NCBI GenBank assembly: GCA_030737875.1
Contig: CM060915.1
Coordinates: 356,187,863-356,251,862, forward strand
Reading direction: 5' to 3'
DNA from: Allium sativum
Taxonomy: Eukaryota > Streptophyta > Magnoliopsida > Asparagales > Amaryllidaceae
DNA: 64,000 nt
In this document: positions 45,258 through 58,789 of the stretch, one piece after another
Layout: each line of letters opens with the position of its first letter
Position numbering within the stretch: position 1 is the stretch's first letter
Program-made: the position numbers and the translations under genes
Notes under the pieces: generated by a model
Told to the model about the DNA's origin: nothing
Database searches by the model: none
Seen by the model: only the letters and a program-made list of their open reading frames with translations

Positions 45258-45714
45258 TTGGGTTTGTCGTGAATGGTGTCTTCATTAACACTGTTCTTAA
45301 GCCCAGTTGAGAAAAAGATTAAATCTTTTATTTAGATTTAATGAAGTGTACCAATTAAATAATATTTAATTGGAATTGAATTGGTATTGATTTTTGGGTT
45401 TATCGTGAACAGTGTTTTAAATAACACTTGTTCTTTAACCCGATAATTAACAGAATGTGATTTTGGGTTGTCGTGAACGGTATCTTCAATAATACTATTC
45501 TTAGACCCAAAGGAGTTAAGAAAATCAGAAACTAACTGGAGATTAGTTAAGTTGAATGGTTTCTGGGGTATTGATCTGATGTTGGTTTCGGCCTTCGGGG
45601 TTAATACTTAGGGAATTGCTCACTTGCTAATTTATTGTTAGGTTCTGATTGAAATGTAATGTGATTTTGGGTTTATAGTGAACCGTGTTTTAAATGACAG
45701 TAATTCTTTAACCC
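45258..45714. repeat. Four dispersed hairpin repeats in the giant LTR
   Basis: Units at 45,258-45,305, 45,394-45,441, 45,463-45,510 and 45,667-45,714. Each starts TTGGGTT, has a GTGAA block, an inner GTGT...ACAC stem, and ends ACCCA or AGCCCA. In the third unit the inner stem is GTAT...ATAC: both arms changed. The units are separated by unrelated AT-rich sequence of varying length. Confidence 0.8.
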
Positions 45715-46230
45715 AGTTAAAGATTAAAACTAAGTGGAGTTTTAATGAATCTTTAATTAGATTGAAAAGACCGAGAATGGAGTATCACCAGTTTTGCTCC
45801 AAAGCGATAGTTAAATCTTTAATTAGATTTGGACGCGGAATGGTAATTAATTTTACCGATAACACCGTGGTATTAGATATGGAGTATTACCAGTTTTGCT
45901 TCATGGGATGAATAGGTTGGGATTGGGAAATAAAATAAATAATTACTTCGGTGTGGTTCGCTAATCCCGACTAGTTTGGAAAACCATAATTTGGTTTGAA
46001 ATGATATCCAAAGGAAGATTAAAGAATAAATTTTAAAGAATTTATCTTTGATAAAATTAATGGGAACCTTTCCCTAAGAACGTGAAATTTAGAAACTAAC
46101 TGTAGGTTAGCTAAGAAGGATGGTTTCCTGGGTATTGATCTGATGTTGGTTTCGGCCTTCGGGGTTAATATTTGGGGAATTGTTCTCTTGCTAATTTACG
46201 GTTAGTGACTGATGAATTGGAATGAGGCGT
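45541..46230. repeat. ~120-base direct duplication, ~560 bases apart
   Basis: 45,541-45,660 and 46,098-46,220 share GGTATTGATCTGATGTTGG, CGGCCTTCGGGGTTAATA and a following GCTAATTTA block with scattered differences. A second short duplication (GTTTTCTC...GGGACGTAAGCCG) is at about 46,930-47,035. The LTR has thus grown by internal duplication. Confidence 0.85.
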
Positions 46231-47854
46231 ATGTTGTGATTGTGTAACATTTGTTTACTATATACGCGGGTTGTTCGGAAAGGCCGGGTTTATACCCATT
46301 CTGAATAACCGATTCGACGATAAGTCGAAGATGATGGCGGTGGTCGAAGACCGAAAGTCTTCACCTCGTTTGGGTGATTACTGATGATCTTGATTGGGCT
46401 GTATACCCAAGATGAGGGAATCAGTTGGTGGTCGTCCAGACGTACTTGGAGATCGACGGATATGCAGGGAAAGTGCCCCCGGTTTCGTTCAGACCTAGAA
46501 CGGACTTGTAAATGGATGGTGTGTCTGACATTGTATTCCTTTATATTGTATTCGTTGATCTCTGCTAAATATATATCTGTTTGGCGGCGGAGAATTTATT
46601 CTCTTGCTTAACGCCCTTCTCTGAGACATACGAGCTCAGAGGTTATATATTGGCAGAAATCAGTGGTACGATATGCATTGATAGTGTGGCATTCTGAGAT
46701 GCAGTGATCCAGACTTTTGTTGAAAAGCAAAGTTTGGTGGATGATGATCAAAGCGCAGCTTTGATATAGCATGGCTTGGTGTATAGCGTTGATTCTTGAG
46801 CCTCACACCTCGGTATGGTGGTAAACTGATGGTTTGATCAGTATGCTTTTTAGTGGATGGGCACCTTAGTGGTGTCGTGGATTCGGTCGACCGAGATGAG
46901 CTTAGTGCTCAGGGATATATAGAGTAAGCGGTGTTTTCTCTCGCTGGGACGTAAGCCGCGGTGATACTCTGGTCCCAAAAGTGCGGATGTGCAGACAGTG
47001 TTTTCTCTTGTTGGGACGTAAGCCGTGGGGAATTGCATTACACGATCGATCTTTCGAATCAGGAGCCACCATGATGGAAATCCAACTTCCAATACGTGTA
47101 TTCCGGTTTGATTTGTAGAGCCTAGTATGGCGACATAGTGGGATGGGGCGCTTATGCCGTCTATGATTGATACTTATGATTTGAAGATGTTTTATACAAT
47201 ATGCACTTATAATAGTATCAAATGATTTGTTTTAAACGTATCAAGCATTCTTGGCTATTATAAGGTAAAAACCCTATCCTCCGGCTTGCGTTGCATTGTG
47301 TGATGGGACCCGGGTCTTATAATAGCTTCATTTTTCTTTATTTAGCATTGCGCTGTTGTTTTATGCACTGGTATTCTTGGGAGGAAACCCGTTCCGTGTT
47401 ATACGGCGTGGTCCCTTGATTTACCTAACTTCAAAATAAAGATTTACAACTGTTTTAGTTCTCACACCAGTCCCATGACTGACCTGGAGTTTATTGTTTT
47501 AACCTAAACTCTGGGTGCCCTTATTTTCGACACGGGAAGCTAGTAGTTTTGGTTTTGTAGATTTATATTCACAGGATCCTGGTTTACAGCTGGAATGATA
47601 TCCGGAAAGCTTTGTATCCGTATATCTCTTCTAGTTGTGTATTGTATTATTTTCCGCTGCTATGTAATTTATTGTAATCTCTGATAATTTGGGATGTATA
47701 TTATTTATTCATACTCTGTATATTCTTGTATTCTGATGGAATTGTTGTAATTAACAATGAAATGTTCTCCCGTCTGCGTTCTGATTTGTCTTGTCCTCAC
47801 AGTAATTCGTTCTTTCTCATCTCTTCGGAGACCGGGGAAGTTCGGGTCGCTTCA

Positions 47855-50800
47855 GTAAGCCCTTGCACTTTACTCCGTCTTCGATTGTCTTTATATAATC
47901 TGATTCGCAACGCTACTTCCAATACGTAGTGGTTCTCGGATAATAATCCAACTGGTCTCAACATATTGACAACGATATTGGCCAAAACTTCGATAGTCGG
48001 TTATTTAACTATCGAAGAAAATAAACATTCATCCATAGCATAAAACAATCACTGGGCCCTTAATTAATATTTTATTAATTAAATCACTTCTCTATTCCTT
48101 ATAAATATTTATTAACCCAATATTTTCAACAATCATCTTGACAACTTACGCTATTTCAGACACATTTTCGTATATATCGCCCTTTTTAATTTTCCAAACT
48201 TAGAAAATATTTTCTATTTATGTTTGGAATTCATTTCCAATCACTCCTCCCTTTCACGACCATTTATTTCTATACTTAGGAAATATTTATTATTATATTT
48301 CAAAATTTTCACTTACTTGGCTTAAAACGACTGTCATGTAAAACACTGTTACAAACAACCCAAAATATTGCATTTAACTAAATCTTTTTAAAACATTGAT
48401 CTTCGAGACTGAATCTTCCTATTTATTGGTTAATAATGAAATCATTCAAATTGGGGTATGATTACCTCTCAGAACTTGACTGAAAATATCCTTAAATTCA
48501 AAACAGACAAGACCACTTACCTCGAGTAATCAGCACCATAAAAACCAATTATTCATTTTTAAAACGTGTATACATTTCTCTTTCAATTTTTACCTGATTT
48601 AATTGTAGATTTCCTTTTTCTTTATAATATTCTATTTTAAGTTCGTTCACTTTTCGAATTCTATATATATATATATATTGATATATTGATTTATAATTAT
48701 CAGATTTTCTTAAAAATATTCTAACTCATTAAATTTTTGGAAAATTTTGCCAGCATTTCCTTTGTACGGCTCAATAGCTCAAATCCCAACTCGCCTCTCT
48801 AGGCCCTCTCTATTCAAAATGAAAATCAAAAAGCCAAGCGGCTCGCCCAATAGGCTCATAAGATCTTATGTAATTTAAACGTGTACCTTTTTGTCGGGCA
48901 CTTGAATTATATTCTTCATTCTCTTCATTCCGTACCTATTTTACATATGTACGTCCATTCCCCTATTTATTCAACTCAATCCAATCATTTATAACTCAAT
49001 TCGCTGATTTATTCTTTAATTGGCTCTTTTGTCTATTCCACTTCTTAATTGAATATATCACGTTCACATACAATTTTAATTTTCTTATAAACCAATTGAA
49101 TTCCATTTCCAGCTCACATTTCATATTCGATTTCGAATACGAATACACAACTCTCATTCACTTATCCAAATTTAAACTCGATCCAAAAACTCGATTAACT
49201 AATTATTCTTCTACTTAGTTAAAATTCAATAATTAAAAATCTGATTTTTGTTTCAAAAATCATTCAATTTACTTCACTTGAGTTCACATTTATTTTTTAA
49301 CTCAAGATTGGGTTTTATAATAAAATTTCAAATTTTACTAACCTAAAATCCTTCGATTTTATTTATTTAATCATTATAATTTATAAACAAATATAGCGCT
49401 ATTTTTCTGAAAATTTGATTTGAACATCACTCAAAATCTATAAGGCGAAATCCAGATTTTTCTCTTCCATTAGAAAAATATTATTTAGTCGGTCCTGTTG
49501 ATTCTTGTTCCAAAGAATTCCGACTTAAGTTGGGTTCTATATACTCAATTGAAGTTCGAAACATCAAACGAACTACCATGCTACAACGAATTCGTTTTAA
49601 TTATATTTAAATATAAACGTTTAAAACTTCATTTATTATAAACCTCAATCTCATTCTTATATTATTTTTAATATTAATTAATCCAGTTTTCCAAATCTAA
49701 CTTAATATTTTTGATTACCCTAGTCGTCGATTATTTCACTACTCAGTTATAAATTTATTTATAACTCAGTCTTATATATTAAATTCAAATTCCCTTTATA
49801 AATAAATTATTTATAAAATTCGATATGATTGAATTCTAACTATAAATCCTTAGATTTATCTCAATTCCGTTTATGCTTCGAATTCCAGAATAAAATCCGC
49901 TGTTCCCTTTTTGAAACGATTTCTAATTCACTTTTAAATTCATACTTGAATTTAAAATTCCAAATTATCCCATTATAATTATCTTACTTAATTTATATAC
50001 CTTGTTTATAAATTTAACTTGTTTAAATAAAACAAGTTTCCTTTTCAAATCCATTTGAAACTCAATTCCTATTCTGGAATATTTTATTGATTATAACTTA
50101 TATAAATATATATATATAAAAACAGTGAATCCATTTTCATATTTAAATTTTAAACTTCTATTTGATACAATCCAAATATTTTGTTTAAATAAATTCGATC
50201 TGATCAAATTCAAATCATAAATCCTTATGAATTCATTTTAATTCAATTTATATTCTGAACATCAGAATAAATTTCATTGTTTTCTTCTTTAAAACGATTC
50301 CAAACTCCCATTTTTATTTCATATTTGAATTTAAATATTTAAATTATCCAATGATAATTATTCCATTTCATTTATAAACATCGTTTATAAATTCACTACT
50401 TGTTTTTATTATACAAAACAAGTTAGTATTTCTTAGCCCATTCGAAATTCAAATTCTATTTTAAAAAAAATAGTTTTTCCATTTTAGATCTCAACATCCC
50501 TTTTTACGATATTTTTATAAATCAACATTTAGGCCCAATGATATTTAAACATCCAAAACACCCAATTATCAATCATAGGTTTTCTAACACATCATATATA
50601 ATAATATATATGAAAACAAACAATAATAAATTTTGAGGAATCCAATTGGATTTCTCCAACCTGTTTTCCTATATCACATATGTTATGCATCATAAATAAT
50701 ACGCATCCTGCTTCATGGTAGGATATCGTAGTATAGGAGGTTATCCATTATAATATATTGTGTGGTGCATAGGGTCATCCGCTAATGATACTGCAGGCAT

Positions 50801-52709
50801 CCGCTAATGGTATTGCGGGAAATATCCAACCACGAATATATATATATATATAATAGCCCCAACCACCAAGCCTAAATAACTAATATATGTTTATAATTGC
50901 CACAAGTAATAAACAATTTATAAATGCACCCAAGCAGCCAACAATTTATTTTTAACAATAAAAATAAATTTAATTAATTTCTATTTGAGAATTACTCACC
51001 GCGAGTTTTATCTAACGGAATAAATCAGAGACGTTTGATTTTTAAGTTCCATCTATCTTTTTTAAAGATCCAAATCAACTCTAGCTCGTAAATTTGCTAA
51101 TCTAACGAGACTCGTGTTTGTATATATTTTTTTTGAACCTAGTATGAATTAAAATATTTCATTATAGGATATATGAGTTAATATATTTTAAAATGTTAAT
51201 AACTAAATTTGAATTACTAAAGTAAATTTATTACGTAAATCATGTTACTTATCTTCTTCCCTTCCATGCAATACATAGGAGCATAACATCCCTACCTTGT
51301 CCACTTCAACCCAGATTCAACAGAAATTGATAAATCTCTTCACTACCACTGTGTTGACCAACGACACCCCGATCATCACATCGCACCTTGACACAGCCCA
51401 AACCTATTGTTACTGTCCAGTTTTACCGCCGTCACTCTTCCTATTTCATCTTCCTACTGCAGTGGGCATGACACCACCACGTTGCAAGCTTCAAAACATT
51501 GACTTTAGATCCAATTCAAGGTTCATCCTGAGGCTGCGACTTCGAATATCCCACTACAGAAACTTCCATCAAAATTTATCTTGGATTTCTACCAAACTTT
51601 GTCCACCAGCTCCACCGATCACCACGATCTCCCTTGCGTTCATCGTTTTACCCAAACTCCTCATGCGACTTCGCCTTAATCTCGACGTCAAAAAAAATCG
51701 TTCGCACCCCTCAACAAACTTTGTTCCATCACCGGAACCCCATCGCGAATTCCAATAGGCCAAAACCCTATCGCAACTTCATGCCACCCTTCCCTCAAAC
51801 CTGACTTCGCAACTCATATCGAATTCATTTTTTCTGATTTCGATTGAAAGGGGCAGGCTTCAATTTTATGGATTGATTTTTGGGACCGAACTAAGAAACA
51901 AAGAACCTCCATTTAAATTTCCCGGTATGAAGCTTGATTTTGATTTGTAAGTGAAAATATGAAGGAGACATATGGGTTTTATAAAAGAGGAGCAATTTGA
52001 GGAGTGATTTTTTAAAAGGGAATGGCCATTTTTATTATTACCGGAGCTCGTGATTTTCTAAAGAAGAAATTAAAGGGGAGGTAAGTGCGATTTATAGGTG
52101 AACGGGTGGGGAACAATACATACAAGGTTTTTAATGAATGTCTCCTGAAGTATACACATGATTTAATCTATTTGATTTCAAATTAATGTGATTTGAAATA
52201 AAGAGATTTTTATTTTAATTAAATAGATTATAATTTGATTTTCGATTCGACTTTGAGCTTATCCGTTTAAAATATATCGGGGTTCACACCTTGAAATCAC
52301 AAACCCAAATTTTAACATACCAACCGGTGTTCTAATGTCATCACGCTATTCTGAACTCAACCGGATAGATTCTGAAATTTAATTCGAACATATTTATAAC
52401 ATAACCATTTTAATCTATATAATATGATTTAAATTCAGAACAAACAACTCCTCGATGATAAATTATTATTATTATCGTTCCTATTCAAATAGAATTTCTA
52501 TTAGTTATTTGAATCATTTTGACTCATTTAAAATCTCAAATTGAATTATTTCAGATTCTCGTATAACGATAATTATATATATTCGAAATAGATCGTATTT
52601 CGATCATTAAATTGATAACTCAATATAAAAATTCATTTATATTATCAACTCAATACTTAAAACCATATTAAATGCTTAAAATTAATTGATAAAAATCTGG
52701 GTCGTTACA
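47855..52709 (-). repeat. AT-rich LTR-like segment (minus orientation)
   Basis: Right end CTGGGTCGTTACA reads TGTAACGACCCAG on the minus strand, an LTR start. A minus TATA box (TATAAAT near 52,091-52,097, with GTTCACC upstream) and a splice site GGTGAGT (50,997-51,003) follow at the usual places. The stretch 47,855-50,990 is very AT-rich and featureless apart from a small GCTAATG.TA.TGC repeat near 50,770-50,815. I cannot see the other LTR end and find no coding relic. The frame at 51,297-51,758 lies antisense to the leader and has no domain. Confidence 0.4.
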
Positions 52710-53549
52710 ATATCTGTACTTTAGGCCTCTTTAGCAAACCTATACAGATATGGAAAAAGCTCCTGACCGAGTTCTGTGTATTCAGATGCAACCATATTAC
52801 GTAATTTGGAGTACAGTAGACAGTACGTACGTGTGAGTGTCTAGATACATTCACACCTCATCGGGTGGTGTATCGTACACGCTAGGGCATTACTCCATGT
52901 TAAGATCGAGATTGGTTGAGAAATTTGGATATAGCGGTCCATACGCTTGCGTAGCACGACAAAGGTAATTCCACACGGAACGTAGCGTAGTTTTATAGAG
53001 ATCCGTATGTTGCTCCAACGTAGGATGAGAGCTGCATACGCTTGCATGGCGCGATGGTGGAGACCGTATAAGGAGGGTACCATGGGGAGTATCATGATAT
53101 TGGGGATATCAATATATACTATATTAGGTAAATCTACTAGGAGGTATATGAGTACGACGTGTGTGCAAAGCCTTGAGTGCTATTAACCCAAACTAACATA
53201 ATAAACAAGAAAACATAGCTGAAGGGTATATATAGGATTATTTCAAAATGTGTAATTTAGTCTAGTCACCAAAAACTTGTGTTCTGTCCCCATCCTCGTA
53301 ACATACTCGCAGGTTAGGTTTATGGCGGAGATATGATAGCTTTGGATACTGGTTTGGTAGTATTATTACTTCGATAAGGCTATCTTTGATTTGTTATTAT
53401 TTTATTTCATTCCACTGTGAGATATTTTATGAGCTCTGATATATTTTATATCTCTGTCTTTTCTGTAGGATACCAGACAAGCCAATTCAAGTTTCAGCAA
53501 ATTAGGATTTTTGAAAAAAATTCGGTTTATCGTAATTCGGGTTGTTACA
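52710..53549 (-). repeat. Probable 5' part of the split minus-oriented LTR
   Basis: Ends AATTCGGGTTGTTACA on the plus strand, so on the minus strand it starts TGTAACAACCCGAATT, the LTR start used by the chromovirus at 61,847. It would continue at 41,041 and end at 39,230, giving a solo LTR of about 2.1 kb without the hAT insertion. Flanking bases do not form a clear 5-base duplication. Confidence 0.45.
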
Positions 53550-55243
53550 ACAATGATCCATGTTTTGTCGGCCTTTATTTTGATAGCTATAAGGTTTATT
53601 TAAATGAACCGCTGCACAAAAAATTGCATTTAATGTTAACTTTTTGTTATTAAATACTAACACGGTCACATTTTATGTCTTTGCATATTGAACTATCCAC
53701 TCTGTGCTTTCCCGTTTATCCAATTACATTTCACACGTACATGCAGTTATTTACTTACTCCATTTATGAACGATGTCTGCTTAACTGATATATTTTAGAT
53801 TTAGTATATATTTTCCATGTCTGTAACGTTTATCTGGGTAGTATATATTTATATTTGTTTTTATAGCAATATCCATTTCAAAACTAGATGTTCATTTCTT
53901 GTAGCTTGATATCATATATAACCAACATCTGCTTTTGTTTTTTAGTTGGAGTACTAGAGAAGTCCCTGTATTATTTAAATTTTGGCTTGGAATTTGAAAC
54001 CATAAAAATTCATCTTTTTCCTGAAATTTACAAATACCAAGATGATCCTGTAAAAACTCACCCAACCAAAAGATGATCTATAATAAAATACTTTTTTTAA
54101 CAACTTCTCAAATTACGCGATTGATTACATTTTTTACAAATTTAATTATAAATTTGTATTTTTCTTGGACGCTTATTGAACAAGCACCCAAAGTTCGAAC
54201 ATAAGTTTAACTGGCACCTCACTTCAGGCGCATGTTAAATAGACGTCTAAGTATTGAAGCATCTATTCAATAGACATCCTATAATAATCTTTAAATCACT
54301 CGTGTACCCGAATAAGAAAAGAAATGAAGGTGAGATTTGCCAAAGGGAAACTGAATGTGCATTTGGTGACATCAGAATATGTAACATTAAAGCACAAAAA
54401 CACTTGGAGATGATCTCACGTTTTGGCAAGGTAGGTAAAATGTACATCCACCTAAAGGAGAAGTCGCATGTGCTTAAGTCCTGTCTCCTTTAAAGTATTC
54501 GTACCATTCTAATTCAGTAGCCAAGCACAATAGCATCTTTGCTTATGCCACATTTTCCAATATTGTAATTTTATATGTTGCAGTTTTGCACAATATATAA
54601 AATTACATTTTTCTAGTATTGTGCGAATTATATCATGTGAATGGTCATAAAGGGACCAAATGATCACCCAAGGCCCTTTTTCTAGATGTTATAAACGTCT
54701 GAAAGTTCTTAAATTAATTGATTCGAAACCTGCTACAATTCAAAATTTTCCATTTTCATTTTTATCGATCCGTTGTCTTGGAAGGCCAATCATTTGTCCA
54801 TATTCAAATTTCAGACCAGATTTTGCCATTCGGATTAGTAGGTTATTACGTGAAATACTTTTGCTATTACTATCTTAAAAGAAAAATTAGATGTACTGTA
54901 TATCACTGTAGACTATTACTACAAATTTGACTTGGTCGCCTCCATTCATGATTAATAACTGAAATTTATCTACCCCTCTCTCCAACTATATGCTACAAAA
55001 ACCTGAGCCTTTCTTTTGTTTTCATAAATTTATTAAATTCGTTACAATGGATAATTAAGATTTATTGGCACACATAGGGACATGAACAAGGGAATGGAGT
55101 ATTTGATCTAGTTTTAATTGGTGGACAAACCATAAAAAGAGAAAAGGTGGAAAGTGAAAGAAACATCTGAAAAGACACTATCATTGAAGGAATTCATAAT
55201 AATTTCCCAGTCAAGCCGAATAGTTAAGTTGCAACGAACAGAT
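53550..55243. other. AT-rich background
   Basis: No domain-bearing frame, RNA gene, terminal repeat or array seen. Frames at 53,417-54,930 are short and overlap in several registers. Confidence 0.45.
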
Positions 55244-57151
55244 TGTTAAAGTTTGAGCCCTAGAGGCAATCTATTTTATGGGATTAAATAACATTGTTGA
55301 TGGTATATTTTATTTTGAATGGAAGATTTTATTATGTTATATTTACTGCGTAATAAAAGTATTAACATAATAGAAGTTCTTAGAATAATACTATAGAATT
55401 ATATAGTTTTCAAGTAAGTGACTTCAACATGAGATTATATAATGTGATATGTATTGTAGTTCTTGAATGTTTGTCAAGTTTCATTGTATATAGGACAACT
55501 ATGAAACATTAAGACTAGTATGTTGATTGACTGATGATCATATCTCATTGATCATTAATATATGTGATATTAATATCAATAAAAAAATACGTGTTAAAGA
55601 ATAGAGTATTGTACAGACTCAACATGAGAAAACTTCATGGAGCATGATTAATAGTGACATAAGTAATTCTCATAGTGACATTGATGTAATGGTCCTCAGA
55701 CCTGAAATCATTATATATTTTATTCAAGAATATTTGTGTTTTGATATCATCAAAAGTTACTCTTAACAGAGTGAATGATAAAGTTGAGTATTGGATATAT
55801 CTGTAATCGATTAGATAATACGAATGATCTAAATGAAATTTTATCCTATAATATGAGTAGAGATATCCATGGGCCTATTGACTAAGTAAGATTATAAAAT
55901 GCATGGCCGTGCTCAAATATTGATTTTTTTATATAATCTTCTCATAGATCAAGATAAAAGGACTAAATTATATAGAGAATGATATGTTCCACGCCTTGAG
56001 TTTAATCTTGGATATAATGGTTAAAAGGATTAAACAACGTTGAAATACCGATCATAGAAAAAAGGTTGTATCGAATCATTGATTGTATTATAACTTGGGT
56101 AAGAGAAATGTGTTACTAGTTGCCGCTCATTGTTTATGATTTTAAATATAATTTAAAATTATTGGCATCATTGTAATAACCTATAGTGTCACACAATCAG
56201 AACGTTTAAAAAGAGAGAACCATTCTTGAGGAAATAAATATTGACCAGTTGATATTTATTCTTGCGTTTGATATGGTGCATCGTGAATTCCACCTTTCTG
56301 TAGGGTTCTCGTTCATTTTAAAAGGAACCAACTCCTTCATCCAAAAGGATATACAGAAAATTGAGATCCAAAAATAAAAGAGAAAGGAAATTCATACTCT
56401 TGGCTAGTACCATCAATCTCTTTCTTCGATTTTGTGAGATGATTCCGAAGTAACATTCGTGGATACCGTAGAGACGCTGATTTCTGTTAGGATTGCCTCC
56501 CATGTTTAAGGAGGAATGACAGATTGGAATTAATAGTCCCACATCATGGAATAAATTGAAGGAGTTGAGTACAAATATGAGTTGTTATGCATGTAACAAC
56601 AGGGGATTTCTTTTGTTATATGGGAGTTGGGTGCCAGCTCATATGCGTGCAAGGAAGAGGGCTTTGTTCTGACCGTCGTTACATAACAGTGGTATCAGAG
56701 CCGAAGGTTACGGACTGGGCCATGCAGGCAAGGCAGTACTCTCAAAAGATACTCGTAGGATGGGAGTCAAGGGGGAGACTGTTAGGATTTCCTCGCATGT
56801 TTAAGGAGGAATGACGGATTGGAATTAATAGTCCCACATCATGGAATAAATTGAAGGAGTTGAGTACAAATATGAGTTGGTATGCACGTACAGGGGATTC
56901 CTTTTGTTATATGGGAGTTGTGTGTCAGGTCATATGCGTGCAAGGAAGGGGGGCTTTGTTCCGACCGTCGTTACATAACAATTTCAAGCGACGTTAATGA
57001 GAATCGATTCATTCCTTTTCGTCATCAAACCCATGGTACTGCAAATTCTAATTGGTACACTTATGCTTGATTTATTATTTTTGCATGGATCTTGTGTTAC
57101 GTATTGTTAAATTTTTGTAATCCGCTGTCGATTTGATCCAAAAACCCAACA
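55244..57151 (+). repeat. Ty1/copia LTR carrying a TRIM insertion
   Basis: Starts TGTTAAAGTTTGAGCCC and ends CCCAACA, directly followed by a tRNA-Met primer site at 57,153. Removing the TRIM and one duplication leaves about 1.4 kb. The second LTR is not in the window, so the element is either truncated or its interior is broken by the chromovirus at 59,398. The 3' third, after the TRIM, has the T-rich leader typical of copia LTRs. Confidence 0.7.
56485..56980 (+). mobile_element. TRIM (miniature LTR retrotransposon), complete
   Basis: LTRs 56,485-56,688 (204 bases) and 56,780-56,980 (201 bases) surround a 91-base interior. That interior has the primer site TGGTATCAGAGC (56,690-56,701) at its start and a polypurine tract AAGGGGGAGAC (56,769-56,779) at its end. 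LTRs begin TGTTAGGATT and end ACATAACA. The target duplication is ATTTC (56,480-56,484 and 56,981-56,985). It has no coding capacity, so it must use proteins from another element. The LTRs differ by several bases and a short deletion; the 62-75 codon frames inside are not genes. Confidence 0.96.
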
Positions 57152-57152
57152 G

Positions 57153-57164
57153 TGGTATTAGAGC
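57153..57164 (+). promoter_or_regulatory. Primer-binding site of the copia element at 55,244
   Basis: TGGTATTAGAGC, one base from the initiator tRNA-Met complement, one base after the LTR end. Confidence 0.75.
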
Positions 57165-58786
57165 CAGGCTTAGGAAATCAATTTATTGAGTTTAATGTAT
57201 ATTCGGTTTTGTATGTATAATTTCTTATAATTATTAACATTGTTATGAACATTGATGCAAGAATGAAAAGGCATGTAACATGAATTCATTTTCGATATGA
57301 AATCGTTTCACTGTAAATACATTTTATATTTGATATAAAATCTAAAATGAATTTGTGGGTTAATGTTGGATATTGATTTTTGGTTTTAGACTGCTATAGG
57401 CTACCCTGTTAATTTTGGAGATATGGACTGATTTGGTTGGAATTGTGGATTTCACTTTTGAATTGAAATTCCTATTGTTGAAAACAATTTTAATATCCAA
57501 TCTGTCTTGGTTTGGTGCTGTGATTTCTTAAGTGATAACATTGGGTTTGTTTTTTTATTATGAAGATTTTTTTTGGGACATACATACACTACTTAATTTG
57601 TTGGTTACATATGTATTTAAAATTGTGTTTGGTTCTGATTTTTATCAAACATATTAAACTGTGAACCTATATATTTAATTACTGATGTTAATATAGATAA
57701 CTGAATGATTTTAAATCATTGCAGAAATTTTGAGCATTATGTTGATTAAGATTTTGAACTTGGCTTAGTATGTTGTGCTTAAGGTCAATCTACCATACAC
57801 ACACACATATATGATGCATTTTGGAATACACTTCTCATTTATATGTTTCCAACCAAAACACATAGCATGTATACTCAATTAATTATATGGCACAAAATAT
57901 CATGTTGACATACTATTTATATATGTATTGATATGTATCTGCTGGAAGTATGAGTTGGTTGTATATATTTTGATTATCACTGCCACATCAACATGATATT
58001 ACAAATAAAACTGCAGTATAACATACACACACACACACACACAAATACTCTACTATGGACAAGTTTGGTAAAAGCATATAGTATGTAAGAGATTAAGATG
58101 GCACTGAAATGCACTATTCAATAAATGATATAAGAAGTAGTGCTGACATTTATATATTACAGATATTAATGTGCATACTGCTGATATGTACAGTTGCATA
58201 CACCATTGAATCAATATGTTATATATGTATTGGCTACTATGCTCGAATCACTATGTACTTTTGTAAGTGAAAGATACATTGTTATGGACTGGTGACATAT
58301 ATAACTCTATATGGCGGCGTTTGTTGTTGAACTGCAACGGTTGATAATTTTAGCTTTTTTCCATGTACGAAAGACTGCAAACAAAAATGAATTGGCAATC
58401 CTACGAGGCCCAAAAATCAGGGTCAGAGACTTTGCTAGGTGAGATCTGGCCGTGTAATTCAGATGGGAATAAAATTGTGAATGGCTCATACTGTTCCTGC
58501 ATATTTCTTGACACGTTTTCTTTGGGCCTTGTTGTAAATTTGAAAATGAATTTAGCAAAACTAGCTACCATTCTTTTTAGTTCCCACATGTTTTTCGTTC
58601 CACACTCCTAATTTTCGCTTCCCTCCTCTAACTTTCCTTCGGAAACCTACTTCTCACGCCAAGACCACTGCTACCTCCTTCTTGTCACCTTCTTCAATCT
58701 CATCTCGTTATGAAAAAATTAAGTCAAACGAACAAGGAGATTCCCTCATTTGATCTCACCACTGTAAATAACTACCATCAGATCTA
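57165..58786. other. AT-rich sequence downstream of the copia primer site
   Basis: No gag is recognisable where one would be expected. A short (CA)n tract lies at about 58,022-58,043. The frames at 58,307-58,611 on both strands have no motif; a 44-codon frame starts at the ATG near 58,312. It may be a long leader or unrelated host sequence left of the SEC23 relic. Confidence 0.4.
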
Positions 58787-58789
58787 GTC

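Larger units (their letters stand above)
41042..47854 (+). repeat. 6.8-kb chromovirus-type LTR filled with tandem arrays
   Basis: Left end TGTAATAACCCAGA; right end TTCGGGTCGCTTCA, whose reverse complement TGAAGCGACCCGAA has an LTR-start look. The right part (46,400-47,850) is the inverted homologue of the LTR at 39,230-41,041, with the CCGCTG block near 47,657. A splice-site-like GGTGAGA follows a leader-like stretch (42,000-43,317). There is no gag, pol, primer site or polypurine tract. Flanks are AAAAG on the left and GTAAG on the right, so a clean solo-LTR insertion is not proven. The arrays listed separately account for much of its length. Confidence 0.5.

Noticed and set aside
51297..51758. 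153-codon plus frame
   Set aside because: Antisense to an LTR leader region, odd composition and no domain; kept only as a note.
41042..52709. A single giant LTR element with two LTRs in direct repeat
   Set aside because: The two halves are not direct repeats, the flanks (AAAAG and ATATC) do not match, and no primer site or polypurine tract is seen between them.
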